The position numbers and the translations under genes are program-made. Source: Stutzerimonas stutzeri (GTDB lineage Bacteria > Pseudomonadota > Gammaproteobacteria > Pseudomonadales > Pseudomonadaceae). From it: a DNA stretch of 64,000 nt. Location of the stretch: assembly GCF_038561965.1 (NCBI RefSeq), contig NZ_CP139348.1, forward strand, positions 1,612,001 through 1,676,000. Reading direction: 5' to 3'. The notes beneath the pieces were generated by a model, which worked only from the letters and a program-made list of their open reading frames with translations, was not told where the DNA came from and ran no database searches. Shown piece by piece: positions 33,648 through 42,560 of the stretch. Each line of letters starts with the position of its first letter. The first letter of the stretch is position 1.

Positions 33648-34463
33648 ATGCTGACTGTGAATATCGGGCCGCTGGCCCTGGCGGTGCCCCATGTAATTCT
33701 GCTGGGCAGCCTGTTGCTGGCGACGCTGACTGGCTGGTGGGTTGGCCGGCGTAGCGCGAGCAACCCGGAGCGGCAATTGTTCCGTTTGCTGCTGGTGGCA
33801 TTGCTGGTGGCTCGGCTGGCCTTCGTTGCGATGTACTGGTCCTACTATCAGGACGACTGGCTAAGCGTCGTCGATATCCGCGACGGCGGCTTTATCGCCT
33901 TGCCTGGGCTGGTCGCTGCGCTGGCATTGGGAATCTGGTGGGGATGGCGCGACGGTGCGCTGCGCAAGCCGTTGGGCATCGCGCTGACGGTGGGAATTCT
34001 CAGCTGGGGCTTCGCCAATCTGGCGTGGCATTCCTTCGAGCAGGGCACGCGGCTGCCGGAAATGGGGCTGCGCGACAACCAGGGGCGTCCGGTGGCGCTC
34101 GAGGATTATTCCGGGCAGCCACTGGTCATCAATCTGTGGGCGACCTGGTGCCCGCCATGCCGGCGCGAAATGCCGGTACTGGCCGATGCGCAGGCACGGG
34201 AAAGCGACACCCTGTTTCTATTCATCAACCAGGGCGAGGGCGAGGGCGAGATCAATCGCTTTCTGGAGAGTGCAGGGCTGAGCCTGGAGAACGTGTTGCT
34301 CGACAGCGGCGGGCGCTTGGGCCAGCACGTCGGCTCCATGGCATTGCCGACCACATTGTTCTACAACGCCGACGGTCGGCAGGTCGGCAGCCACCTTGGC
34401 GAACTCTCACATGCCAGCCTGGCGCAGGCGCTCGAGCAGCTGAAGAGGGAAAGTAGCGAGTGA
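33648..34463 (+). CDS. Membrane-anchored TlpA/DsbE-like thioredoxin
   Basis: A 271-residue protein with about four N-terminal membrane helices (10-32, 45-64, 83-102, 108-124) followed by a periplasmic thioredoxin-like domain with redox site WATWCPPC (Cys168, Cys171). Later marks are LFLFINQGEGEGEI and MALPTTLFYNADG with the cis-Pro. TlpA-type domains keep periplasmic Cys reduced, including those of copper-site proteins. It follows copS by 76 bases on the same strand, so a copper or oxidase-assembly role is an inference. Confidence 0.88.
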   Translation: MLTVNIGPLALAVPHVILLGSLLLATLTGWWVGRRSASNPERQLFRLLLVALLVARLAFVAMYWSYYQDDWLSVVDIRDGGFIALPGLVAALALGIWWGWRDGALRKPLGIALTVGILSWGFANLAWHSFEQGTRLPEMGLRDNQGRPVALEDYSGQPLVINLWATWCPPCRREMPVLADAQARESDTLFLFINQGEGEGEINRFLESAGLSLENVLLDSGGRLGQHVGSMALPTTLFYNADGRQVGSHLGELSHASLAQALEQLKRESSE

Positions 34464-34476
34464 TGCGATTCAGCTA

Positions 34477-34520
34477 GCCGGTGCTGCTTGGCTTATTGCT
34501 GCTGCCAATAAAGCACCGGC
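34477..34520. terminator. Strong two-stage hairpin after the TlpA-like gene
   Basis: GCCGGTGCT (34477-34485) pairs exactly with AGCACCGGC (34512-34520), and TTGGC (34488-34492) with GCCAA (34504-34508) inside it, around an 11-base loop. It starts 13 bases after the stop codon. No T-run follows, so it is an atypical terminator or 3' stabilising structure. The rest of the gap to 34757 holds only the repeat at 34632. Confidence 0.55.
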
Positions 34521-34631
34521 AGCAGCTCTGCCGAAGGCTACCAAGGCGGTCGTCCGCTTCGATGCGCCCGGAGGCCTGGAGGGTGATATGGGGGTTACGA
34601 CAGTCAGGTTGCTTTATCCTGCGTTGCGATC

Positions 34632-34650
34632 GGTGGGCTTCAGCCCACCA
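34632..34650. repeat. Dispersed GGTGGGCTTCAGCCCACC hairpin repeat
   Basis: GGTGGGC and GCCCACC flank a TTCA loop, giving a perfect 7-bp stem. It is the best-formed member of the family also seen at 25881, 25917 and 44889. It lies in a 294-base gap between convergent genes. Confidence 0.6.
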
Positions 34651-34757
34651 CGGGGTATGAAGCAAACGGAACGCCATCGGCTAGCTGTGAACCAGCGGAG
34701 CGGCGACCTTGCCAATACCTGTCCTTGCGCTCCAGTTTGTTTCCCAACCTGCGCGAC

Positions 34758-35429
34758 TCAGAGTACTCCGAACACTTTCTTTGCCAGGCTGGTAGCTGCG
34801 GCCGCCGGATTCTTGCGGATGCCTGCCTCCTGCTCGGCGATCACCGTGAACAGCCCGTCCAGCGCCTGTTCGGTCACGTAGCTTTCGATATTGGCGTAGC
34901 TGCCGTTCAGCCCCGTCGGGACCTTGGCTGCGACGGCGTTGTATTGCTGCGCCAGACCAACCTGGTCGGTAGCCTGCTTGACGATGGGCAGGAATTTCGC
35001 GCGAATCTGGTCGCGGCTGGATTTGTTCAGGTACTGGGTGGCCGAGTCGTTACCGCCGGCGAGAATCGCCTTGGCGTCCTGCACGGTCATCTTGCGCACC
35101 GCGTCCAGCAGCAACTGCTGCGCTTGCGGCACAGCCTTCTCCGCGGCCAGGTTCATGCTGTTCTCCAGCTGTTCGACCTGCGCACCCATGCCGAGCATTT
35201 TCAGCATCCGCGAGGCCTTGCCGATGTTGCCCGGCAGTTCGATACGTACGTTCGGGTCGCTGCTGAAACCGCCCGGTCGACCAAGCTGTTGTACCGCGAC
35301 CTTGGTGCCTTGATTCAGCGCATCCTTGAGGCCGGCGCTGGCGTCGCTCTGGGTCAGGTCGGAGAGCGACAGAGCAAAGGCGCTGGCGGAAAGTACCAGG
35401 CCAGCGGCAAGAGTGATGATGCGATACAT
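34758..35429 (-). CDS. DUF4197 exported protein
   Basis: A 223-residue protein with a signal peptide (RIITLAAGLVLSASAFA) and the DUF4197 domain (LKDALNQGTKVAVQQLGRPG, GFSSDPNVRIELPG, then YVTEQALDGLFTVIAEQEAG near the C-terminus). The predicted fold is helical and periplasmic. The function of the family is unknown. It is monocistronic, about 150 bases from plsB, on the same strand. Confidence 0.9.
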   Translation of the reverse strand: MYRIITLAAGLVLSASAFALSLSDLTQSDASAGLKDALNQGTKVAVQQLGRPGGFSSDPNVRIELPGNIGKASRMLKMLGMGAQVEQLENSMNLAAEKAVPQAQQLLLDAVRKMTVQDAKAILAGGNDSATQYLNKSSRDQIRAKFLPIVKQATDQVGLAQQYNAVAAKVPTGLNGSYANIESYVTEQALDGLFTVIAEQEAGIRKNPAAAATSLAKKVFGVL

Positions 35430-35581
35430 GGCGATTACCTTGATTTGCAGGTGAGGAAGCGTTCGCGCCTGGGACATCGGCGGGCTACTTGCTGTGATGC
35501 TAGTGGATATCGAGCGGGGCGACATCCCGCAGGCAATACGCCTGCAGGAGCTAGTGCTGGCTGGCACCGCCAGTCCAACTC

Positions 35582-38083
35582 TCAGATGCCGGTTGCCGGC
35601 GGCGCCACGTCGGCTTCGTCGTGATGACGTTCAAGCGCCACCTGGCGGATCGATAGCCGAATCTCGGCCGGCAGCACGCGCTTGGCCGCGCCCTCGGCGA
35701 GTTCGGCAAGCTTCTCGTGATAGCCGAGCCGGCCATTCTCATCCGGGCTGACCACACCCTGCTCCTGCATGCTCTGGATGAAATGACGGAACAACGTTTT
35801 GTCGAAGAATTCCGGTGCGTTGAGCCCGTGCAGAATCGACAACCGCTGGGCCATGACGGTGCAGAGGGTTTCCAGCTCCTCGGCCGTGAGGCTGTGTTGG
35901 CCGCTGTTGAGCAGCAGTGAGGTCGCCATGTAGAAGCGCTGCAGGGTCTGCATGACCACCCGCGCAAGCAGCGTCAGCAGCACGAACTGGCGCGAGCTGG
36001 GAGCGGGGCGCACGTAATGGTTGCCATCTTCCTTGAGCAGGCCTTGCTCGACGAATGCAGCCAGCCACTGGTCGACCACCGCCCCAAGCTCCTCGACCTC
36101 CCAGCGTATGAACAGCTCGGCACGCAAATACGGATACAGCGCCTCGGTGAAGCGCTGAATCTGCTCGCGGCTGATACGTGAGCTGCTCTGGAAGAAACTG
36201 GCGAGCAGTGCTGGCAGCGCGAAGATGTGCATGACGTTGTTGCGGTAGTAGGTCATCAGGACGGCGTTCTGTTCGTCCAGGTAAAGGATGTTGCCCAGCG
36301 CATCCTTCTGCTCGGCGAGCAGGCCGAGGCTCTTCACATAGGCGATCAGCGCGTTGCCGTCACCATCCGGCAGCGTCGTGTGGGGCGAGTAGGGCACCGC
36401 ACGCAGCAGGGTCTGGTAGAGATCGAGAATGCGCGCCAGCGATTGCTGATCTAGCGCTTGGCGACTGGTGGAGAGCATCGCCAGGGCCACTAGATTGACC
36501 GGGTTGACCGCCGCAGCCTCGTTCAGACGTTGGGCGATGCGCTCGGCCAGTCGATTGGTGGCGTCGTTCAGCCATTCGGGACGGAAATCCGGGGCGTGGG
36601 TCTGCTGGCGCCAGCCGGGCTGTTGCTGTTCGAGGAATTCGTTGAGTTTGAGCGGCTCGCCGAAGTTGACCCAGACCTGGCCGAAGCGCTGCTTGAGCGC
36701 GCCGATGACCTTGAAGATGTCGAAGATCGACTCTTTTTTCTTCGCCGCGCCACGCAGTTCGCCGAGGTAGGTGCGGCCCTCCAGGACACGTTCGTAGCCG
36801 ACGTACACCGGCACGAAAAGGATCGGCAGGCGCGACGAGCGCAGGTAGCTACGAAGGGTCAGTGCCAGCATGCCGGTCTTGGGCTGCAGCATGCGACCGG
36901 TGCGCGAGCGGCCGCCTTCGACGAAGTACTCCACCGGAAAGCCGCGGGTGAACAGATTGTGCAGATATTCGTTGAATACCGAGGTGTACAGCGGGTTGCC
37001 CTTGAACGAGCGACGCATGAAGAAAGCACCGCCGCGGCGCAGCAGGCTGCCGATGACCGGCATGTTGAGGTTGATGCCGGCGGCGATGTGCGGCGGCGTC
37101 AGGCCGTTGCGGAACAGCAGATAGGACAGCAGCAGGTAATCGATATGGCTGCGGTGGCAGGGAACGTAGATCACCTCATAGCCACGCACGGCTTCCTGCA
37201 GCGGCTCGATATGGTTGACGCGGATGCCGTCGTAGATCTTGTTCCAGAACCAGGACAGCACCACCTCGAGGAAACGCACCGCCGTATAGGCGTAGTCCGA
37301 AGCCACCTCATTGCCGTAGCGCAGCGCCCTGGCTTCGGCCTTTTCGATGGATATGTTCTCGCGTTCGGCCTCGTCGCGAATCGCCTGGCGCACCTGCGGT
37401 GAGTGCACCAGGCCTTTGACCAGATTGCGCCGGTGGGACAGGTCGGGGCCGATTACGGCGGTCTTCTGGTTGCGGAAATGCACCCGCAGCATCCGGTGGA
37501 CCATGCGCAGGGTGCGCTCATGGCCCTTGTTCAAGGCGATCAGCTCGCTCAGCTGGATCGGTGCGGAAAACTGCACGCGGGTCTTGCGCCCCAGCACCAG
37601 GATGCTGAGCAACTTGCGCAGGCGCCCGGTGACCGCCCAGCTGTCGGCGAACAGCAGCTTCCAGGCGCTGGTCTCGCGATTCGGCGACTGCCCCCAGAAC
37701 ACGCTGACCGGGATGATCTGCGCGTTCTCCACCGCGTTGTGCTCCAGCGCTCCGACCAGTCGCACCAGCGCAGGCGGGGCTACCAGCCGCGTACGGCGAC
37801 CGAACCAGCTGGTCGGCGGATTCAGAAAGAAGAATGCAGCCGGCTCCACATGTTCACCCACCGCCACATCGGCCACCGGGCGTGGCAGCCCGGCTTTGCT
37901 GCACTCGGCGTCAAGCACCGCCAGATCGCTCAAAGAGGGCTGCTGCAGCACATAGAACACCGGCTTGCTGCGGTCCAGCTTGAGGGTGAAGGCGGACTGG
38001 TTGATGGTCTCCGAACGCACCCAGAAGTACAGCACGCGGCGCAGCATGGAGAAAATCAGACGGCGAATGGGGGAGCGGGTCAT
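35582..38083 (-). CDS. plsB: Glycerol-3-phosphate acyltransferase PlsB
   Basis: An 833-residue membrane enzyme that acylates sn-glycerol-3-phosphate at position 1, the first step of phospholipid synthesis. The acyltransferase block shows HX4D (VPCHRSHIDYLLLSYLLF), GGAFFMRRSF, the glycerophosphate-binding FVEGGRSRTGRMLQPKTG and ILFVPVYVGYERV. Length matches gammaproteobacterial PlsB. ATG 38083 (MTRSPIRRLI) was chosen; 25 extra upstream residues have no family resemblance. Monocistronic. Confidence 0.95.
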   Translation of the reverse strand: MTRSPIRRLIFSMLRRVLYFWVRSETINQSAFTLKLDRSKPVFYVLQQPSLSDLAVLDAECSKAGLPRPVADVAVGEHVEPAAFFFLNPPTSWFGRRTRLVAPPALVRLVGALEHNAVENAQIIPVSVFWGQSPNRETSAWKLLFADSWAVTGRLRKLLSILVLGRKTRVQFSAPIQLSELIALNKGHERTLRMVHRMLRVHFRNQKTAVIGPDLSHRRNLVKGLVHSPQVRQAIRDEAERENISIEKAEARALRYGNEVASDYAYTAVRFLEVVLSWFWNKIYDGIRVNHIEPLQEAVRGYEVIYVPCHRSHIDYLLLSYLLFRNGLTPPHIAAGINLNMPVIGSLLRRGGAFFMRRSFKGNPLYTSVFNEYLHNLFTRGFPVEYFVEGGRSRTGRMLQPKTGMLALTLRSYLRSSRLPILFVPVYVGYERVLEGRTYLGELRGAAKKKESIFDIFKVIGALKQRFGQVWVNFGEPLKLNEFLEQQQPGWRQQTHAPDFRPEWLNDATNRLAERIAQRLNEAAAVNPVNLVALAMLSTSRQALDQQSLARILDLYQTLLRAVPYSPHTTLPDGDGNALIAYVKSLGLLAEQKDALGNILYLDEQNAVLMTYYRNNVMHIFALPALLASFFQSSSRISREQIQRFTEALYPYLRAELFIRWEVEELGAVVDQWLAAFVEQGLLKEDGNHYVRPAPSSRQFVLLTLLARVVMQTLQRFYMATSLLLNSGQHSLTAEELETLCTVMAQRLSILHGLNAPEFFDKTLFRHFIQSMQEQGVVSPDENGRLGYHEKLAELAEGAAKRVLPAEIRLSIRQVALERHHDEADVAPPATGI

Positions 38084-38239
38084 ACGGCGGATTCGGCTAT
38101 GAAAGGGGGCGGTGCCCTCGAAGGCGGCAAGTGTGCCGCAAGCGAGGAGGGCGGGCAAAATCTCTGCTGCTCGCCTGGCTGCTGAGCAGATCGACGGTTC
38201 GGCTGAAGCCAGGGCTACCGGCAGCGCTTTCGGGGGATA

Positions 38240-38653
38240 TCAGCGTCCGCTCGGATGTGTTCGAGCCGACAGTTGAGTCTCGATGGCGGGTTTGTCTATG
38301 ACTGAATGGACCTCGATGATCTTCTGGTCGCTGAACCCGTAGAAGACGTTCTCCGCGAACGAGACCTTCCGCCCGTCGACGTCCAGGTCGAGAAAGCGAG
38401 CTGCTGGCGAGCAGTTGAATCGCAGACGACACGCGACTCGCGGAGGCTCGCTGACCAGCAACTCGATGTTGAAGTGCAGGTCGGGAATGGTTGCGTAATC
38501 GTTTTCCAGCATCCGTCGATAGCCAGCCAAGCCAAGGCGGCTGCCGTTGTGACGTACATCGTCATGCACGAAGCGCCCAAGATTCGACCAGTCCCTGGCA
38601 TTGAGGCAGGCGATGTAGGCTCGATAGATACCGGCCAGTTCTGGTGGCGTCAT
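38240..38653 (-). CDS. SnoaL-like/ester cyclase family protein
   Basis: A 137-residue protein of the SnoaL-like NTF2 fold. Marks: YRAYIACLNARDWSNLGRFV, DDVRHNGSRLGLAGYRRML and PDLHFNIELLVSEPPRVACR. Related proteins are polyketide cyclases or of unknown function. No polyketide genes lie nearby, so no pathway is assigned. It is the last of four minus-strand genes after a beta-lactamase. ATG 38653 begins the fold. Confidence 0.85.
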   Translation of the reverse strand: MTPPELAGIYRAYIACLNARDWSNLGRFVHDDVRHNGSRLGLAGYRRMLENDYATIPDLHFNIELLVSEPPRVACRLRFNCSPAARFLDLDVDGRKVSFAENVFYGFSDQKIIEVHSVIDKPAIETQLSARTHPSGR

Positions 38654-38744
38654 GGGCGGATCCTCGTTTACATGAGCCGAGCGGCCGGCCTGTTTGGCAG
38701 TGTGCAGGCGCGCATCGTTTATCGGGTCAGCCATGGCGGAGGCT

Positions 38745-39089
38745 TCAGCGTGTGCGAAGTCGAGCACCGCCGTAGGCCCCGGCCAGAAACAGCAGCGACC
38801 CGATCAGCAGGAACCCCACGCCCACGGCCAGCAGCGGACTGGGCGGCAAGAACACGAGCAGGTACAGCGCCTGCCCGAAGACGACACCCAGATACAGCGC
38901 CCAGAGTGGTCCCGGCACGATGAAGCCCGACAGCACGCCAGCCACAAACAAGGCTCCACTGTAGTACAGGCCGCCCGCATCCCATGGTTCAGCCTGACCG
39001 CTGAGCCAGGGCGACAGAGCCCAGATGCCGGCACCCGCGAGCGTGGCGATCCGCAGGGCTTGTAGCACCGGCTGGAGGCTATGGCGCAT
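38745..39089 (-). CDS. Small integral membrane protein of unknown function
   Basis: A 114-residue hydrophobic protein with about four helices (9-30, 40-58, 62-80, 85-106) and a short Arg-rich C-terminus (GARLRTR). I do not recognise a family. It overlaps the upstream methyltransferase gene by 11 bases, so the two are translationally coupled. Confidence 0.75.
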   Translation of the reverse strand: MRHSLQPVLQALRIATLAGAGIWALSPWLSGQAEPWDAGGLYYSGALFVAGVLSGFIVPGPLWALYLGVVFGQALYLLVFLPPSPLLAVGVGFLLIGSLLFLAGAYGGARLRTR

Positions 39090-39789
39090 CGGGCGCGGCC
39101 CGCCTGGAGTACCAAGCGTGGATCAGCCCGGCCTGATAGAACAAAACCGGGTTGGCAAAGCCGCCGGCTTCGATGATGGCTGCGACCTGCTCGCGAGGCA
39201 GCACTGCAACGTCACGGGCGTAGGCCGCGCGCATCTGCTCCAGGCCCGCCGCCGGGATGCCCGCTATCACCATCATGTTCAGCCAGGTTTCGAGCAGGGC
39301 TTCGTAGTGAGGTGAGCAAACATCCGATGCCAAATCCGAGCTCGCCAGTAATGCGTCCGGACCAAGCCGGGCAGCAATGGCGCGAAAGAAGTCAGCGCGG
39401 GCGTCGCGCTCCAGAATGAACTGTGAAACCAGAAAGCACGTCGCTGCATCGAAGGCGGCTTGCTCGGGCAGTGATTGCAGATACCCTTCGTGGAAATGGC
39501 AGCGCTCGGCATAGCCGCCTTTGATCGCCTTGTCGCGGCACACCGCTAACATCGGCCCTGAAGGCTCGACGGCGGTGAAGGTCCAGCCAGGGAAGCGCTT
39601 GGCCAGATAGGCGATTTCCTCGCCAGTGCCTGCGCCAATGCACAGAACCCGAGCGTTGGCTGGGAGCTCTGCAAACACCGCTTCGAGAAGGAAATGCAGG
39701 GCATCGCGAATCGGCGCAGTTCTGGCCCAGCGCTCGTCGTAGCTGGACGCCTGTTGATCGAAGATGTCTTTGATCTCATCGCTGCGCAT
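39079..39789 (-). CDS. Class I SAM-dependent methyltransferase
   Basis: A 236-residue Rossmann methyltransferase. Motif I reads VLCIGAGTGEEIAYLAKRFP, with the acidic residue of motif II in FTAVEPSGPML. The N-terminal IFDQQASSYDERWARTAPIR is common in small-molecule methylases. The substrate is unknown. It is 91 bases downstream of the beta-lactamase gene and overlaps the membrane-protein gene that follows. Confidence 0.9.
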   Translation of the reverse strand: MRSDEIKDIFDQQASSYDERWARTAPIRDALHFLLEAVFAELPANARVLCIGAGTGEEIAYLAKRFPGWTFTAVEPSGPMLAVCRDKAIKGGYAERCHFHEGYLQSLPEQAAFDAATCFLVSQFILERDARADFFRAIAARLGPDALLASSDLASDVCSPHYEALLETWLNMMVIAGIPAAGLEQMRAAYARDVAVLPREQVAAIIEAGGFANPVLFYQAGLIHAWYSRRAAPDAP

Positions 39790-39880
39790 AGTGGCTTCCC
39801 GAGTGGAGGGGTGTTTGATCGGTGCTTCGCCCCCGCGAGTGTGTGAAGCGAGAGTAGACCCTGGAGCTTGGCGAGCTTAA

Positions 39881-40663
39881 TCAGTGTGCGGGCAGAATGC
39901 CTTTGGCCCGCAGTGCATCCAGTGCAATACGCTGGCGCAGTGGCAGGTCCGCGGCGCCGCGGGTGTCGAGATTCAAGGCGAACAGCCAGGTATTCGCGCC
40001 GCGCTCGACGTAACCGATATACCAGCCAATGCCGGGCGTGCTGCGGTTGGTCCAGCCGGTTTTGGCATACAGCCGGTAATCCGTTGCCGTCTCGGCGAGC
40101 ATTACGGCTTTCAATGTGTCGTAGCTGCTGGCCCGGTACGGCAGGCTGCGCTCGACGACACGTTTGAGCAGGCCTATTTGTTGCTCGGCGCTGATGGTCA
40201 GCGAGCCATCCAGCCAGAACTCGGTGCCGTTGAAGGGTTGTTGCAACCGCCCGTAGCGCGCCCGGTGAATATGAGCGGGATAGCTTGCCGCCCCTACGCG
40301 CTGCGCCAGCCATTGATAGCACCAGACGCAGCTGACTTTGAATGCGCTTTTCAACGTCTGGTCGCGGTTCCAATCCTCGATCTCGTAACGGGTGTTATCC
40401 CACGGGATGATCTCGTCCGCGCCGGCGATGGCACCTTCCTCCAGCGCGACCAGCGTGTTCAGCACCTTGAAGGTGGATGCAGCGGTGAACGGCTGCTTCG
40501 CTCGGGCGTCGTTGTGAAGGTAGCGCTGCCCGGTTTGAGCCGATTCGATCACCAATGTCCCATCAACGCCCGCTTGTTCGAATAGCCGAGCAATATCGGC
40601 ATCTTCCGCATGAGTGACGCCGGAAAGGCCGATGAGCAGAAGCGACAACAACAGGTAGGGCAT
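39881..40663 (-). CDS. Class D beta-lactamase (OXA-type)
   Basis: A 260-residue periplasmic serine beta-lactamase that would hydrolyse penicillins. Signal peptide about 1-19 (YLLLSLLLIGLSGVTHA). Catalytic motif STFK (Ser63, Lys66), second motif SCV (111-113) in SCVWCYQWLA, and KTG (201-203) in YAKTGWTNRSTPGIGWY. The third class D motif, usually YGN, reads YGR (137-139). No mobile element or integron feature adjoins it, so it is probably a resident chromosomal enzyme of this species. The spectrum cannot be told from sequence. Confidence 0.92.
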   Translation of the reverse strand: MPYLLLSLLLIGLSGVTHAEDADIARLFEQAGVDGTLVIESAQTGQRYLHNDARAKQPFTAASTFKVLNTLVALEEGAIAGADEIIPWDNTRYEIEDWNRDQTLKSAFKVSCVWCYQWLAQRVGAASYPAHIHRARYGRLQQPFNGTEFWLDGSLTISAEQQIGLLKRVVERSLPYRASSYDTLKAVMLAETATDYRLYAKTGWTNRSTPGIGWYIGYVERGANTWLFALNLDTRGAADLPLRQRIALDALRAKGILPAH

Positions 40664-40898
40664 GGCGGATTACCGGGGCATTGGAGCATGAGGCGGCGCT
40701 CAAGAATAAGGTGGCGGTGGTTGATCGTCCGTGTTCTGCCGCCGCGCAGTTGAGGTCGGTGAAAACCGTCAGCCGCAATGTCCGTATGCGCGGTTGCATT
40801 CGGTGCTTGGCTGTTCTTATAGTTCCGCCGGCATTTTTGCAGGGCCTGGTCCGTGCCGCGCGCGGCGTGCCAGACCTTCAGCGCACTGGTGAGAGTCC

Positions 40899-41822
40899 AT
40901 GATCGAAATAAGCAACCTGACCAAGCGTTTTGCCCAGCACACGGCTGTAGATGACCTGTCGTTCCAGGTGCAGCGTGGAGAGGTGCTGGGGTTTCTCGGC
41001 CCGAATGGTGCGGGCAAATCTACCACCATGAAGATGCTGACCGGCTTTCTCGCGCCGACCTCCGGCACTGCCAGCATTCTCGGTCACGACATCCAGACTC
41101 AGAGATTGCAGGCTCAGCGACAGATTGGCTATCTGCCCGAGGGTGCGCCGTGCTATGGCGACATGACGGTGCGCGGCTTTCTCGAGTTTATCGCCGAGGT
41201 ACGTGGCTTTCGCGGTGCGGACAAGCATCAGCGCGTCGAAGCCGCAGTGGCGCAGGTGGAGCTGGAGCAGGTGCTCGGACAGTCCATCGAAACCTTGTCC
41301 AAGGGCTTCAAGCGTCGCGTCGGCCTGGCGCAGGCGATCCTGCATGATCCCAAGGTGCTGATTCTCGACGAACCCACCGACGGCCTCGATCCAAACCAGA
41401 AACACCAGGTACGACAACTGATCCAGGGGCTGGCGCAGGACAAGATCGTCATCATTTCCACGCACATTCTCGAAGAGGTGAGCGCCGTCTGCACCCGCGC
41501 AGTGGTGATCGCCCACGGCAAACTGGTGGCCGACGGCACGCCGTTGGAGCTGGAAAGCCGTTCGAAGTATCACCAGGCAGTCACCCTGGTCAGTGATGCT
41601 CCGCTTGATGACCTGGCGCTGGCAGCGCTGCCCGGTGTTTCGGGTGTCGAGGCCAACGAGCGCGAGCACAGCCTGACCGTACTGGCGCAGCCTGGGCAGG
41701 TGATCTTCCCGCAGGTCAATGCACTGATCAGCCAGCAGGGCTGGGTAGTCAAGGAGCTGGACGTGGAGCGCGGCCGGCTGGACGAGGTGTTCCGTAACCT
41801 GACCCGTGGGGAGTCGCTATGA
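40899..41822 (+). CDS. ABC transporter ATP-binding protein (GldA-like)
   Basis: A 307-residue ABC ATPase: Walker A GPNGAGKSTTMKML, signature LSKGFKRRVGLAQAIL, Walker B VLILDEPTDGLDPNQKH, and the switch His in IISTHILEEV. A C-terminal regulatory stretch of about 85 residues follows. It resembles GldA, the ATPase of the Gld-type exporter cassette also present in non-gliding bacteria. Its stop overlaps the permease start by four bases. Substrate unknown. Confidence 0.93.
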   Translation: MIEISNLTKRFAQHTAVDDLSFQVQRGEVLGFLGPNGAGKSTTMKMLTGFLAPTSGTASILGHDIQTQRLQAQRQIGYLPEGAPCYGDMTVRGFLEFIAEVRGFRGADKHQRVEAAVAQVELEQVLGQSIETLSKGFKRRVGLAQAILHDPKVLILDEPTDGLDPNQKHQVRQLIQGLAQDKIVIISTHILEEVSAVCTRAVVIAHGKLVADGTPLELESRSKYHQAVTLVSDAPLDDLALAALPGVSGVEANEREHSLTVLAQPGQVIFPQVNALISQQGWVVKELDVERGRLDEVFRNLTRGESL

Positions 41823-42550
41823 CCCAGTTGCCGGTTATCTTCAAACGTGAGTTGGGCAGCTACTTCGCCACGCCGCTCGCTTATGTATTTATCGTGATCT
41901 TTCTGGTGCTGTCGGGGGTGTTTACCTTCTACCTGGGCGGTTTTTACGAGCGCGGCCAGGCCGACTTGACGCCGTTCTTCAGCTTCCATACCTGGCTTTA
42001 TCTGTTCCTGGTGCCGGCGATTGCCATGCGCCTGTGGGCCGAGGAGCGCAAGTCGGGTTCGATCGAGTTGCTGATGACGTTGCCGATCACCCGTTTCGAA
42101 GCGGTTGGCGGCAAGTTTCTCGCCGCCTGGGTGTTCGCCGGAATTGCCCTGCTGCTGACCTTTCCGATGGTCATTACCGTCAACTACCTGGGCGAGCCGG
42201 ACAACGGCGTGATCGCCGCGGGCTATCTTGGCAGCTGGTTGCTGGCCGGCGCGTTTCTGGCGATCGGTTCGTGCATGTCGGCACTGGCGAAGAATCAGGT
42301 GATCGCCTTCATCCTCTCGGTTGCGGTGTGCTTCCTGTTCATCGTCAGCGGCCTGCCGATGGTACTGGATGCCCTGGCCTGGGCGCCGCAGTGGCTGATC
42401 GATGCGGTGGCCTCGCTGAGCTTCCTGATCCGTTTCGATTCCATTAGCAAGGGTGTGATCGACCTGCGTGACCTGCTGTATTTCGTCACGCTGATCGTCG
42501 CCTGGCTGGCGGCTACCGCCGTGGTCGTCGATCTGAAAAAAGCCGCCTGA
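41819..42550 (+). CDS. ABC transporter permease (GldF-like)
   Basis: A 243-residue ABC-2 type permease with about six helices. Marks: VIFKRELGSYFATPLAYVFI, LWAEERKSGSIELLMTLPIT (the ABC-2 coupling region) and FLIRFDSISKGVIDLRDLLY near the end. It is coupled to the ATPase gene by a four-base overlap and followed 10 bases later by the GldG-like gene. Confidence 0.93.
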   Translation: MTQLPVIFKRELGSYFATPLAYVFIVIFLVLSGVFTFYLGGFYERGQADLTPFFSFHTWLYLFLVPAIAMRLWAEERKSGSIELLMTLPITRFEAVGGKFLAAWVFAGIALLLTFPMVITVNYLGEPDNGVIAAGYLGSWLLAGAFLAIGSCMSALAKNQVIAFILSVAVCFLFIVSGLPMVLDALAWAPQWLIDAVASLSFLIRFDSISKGVIDLRDLLYFVTLIVAWLAATAVVVDLKKAA

Positions 42551-42560
42551 GGGAACAGAT

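Noticed and set aside
34477..34520. Possible integron attC site
   Set aside because: It has strong symmetry, but the attC core sites (GTTRRRY and RYYYAAC) and an integrase gene are absent.
40681..40902. A 73-codon open frame between the beta-lactamase and the ABC genes
   Set aside because: No ribosome site, no recognisable sequence, and it overlaps the start of the ATPase gene; the gap is more simply a divergent promoter region.
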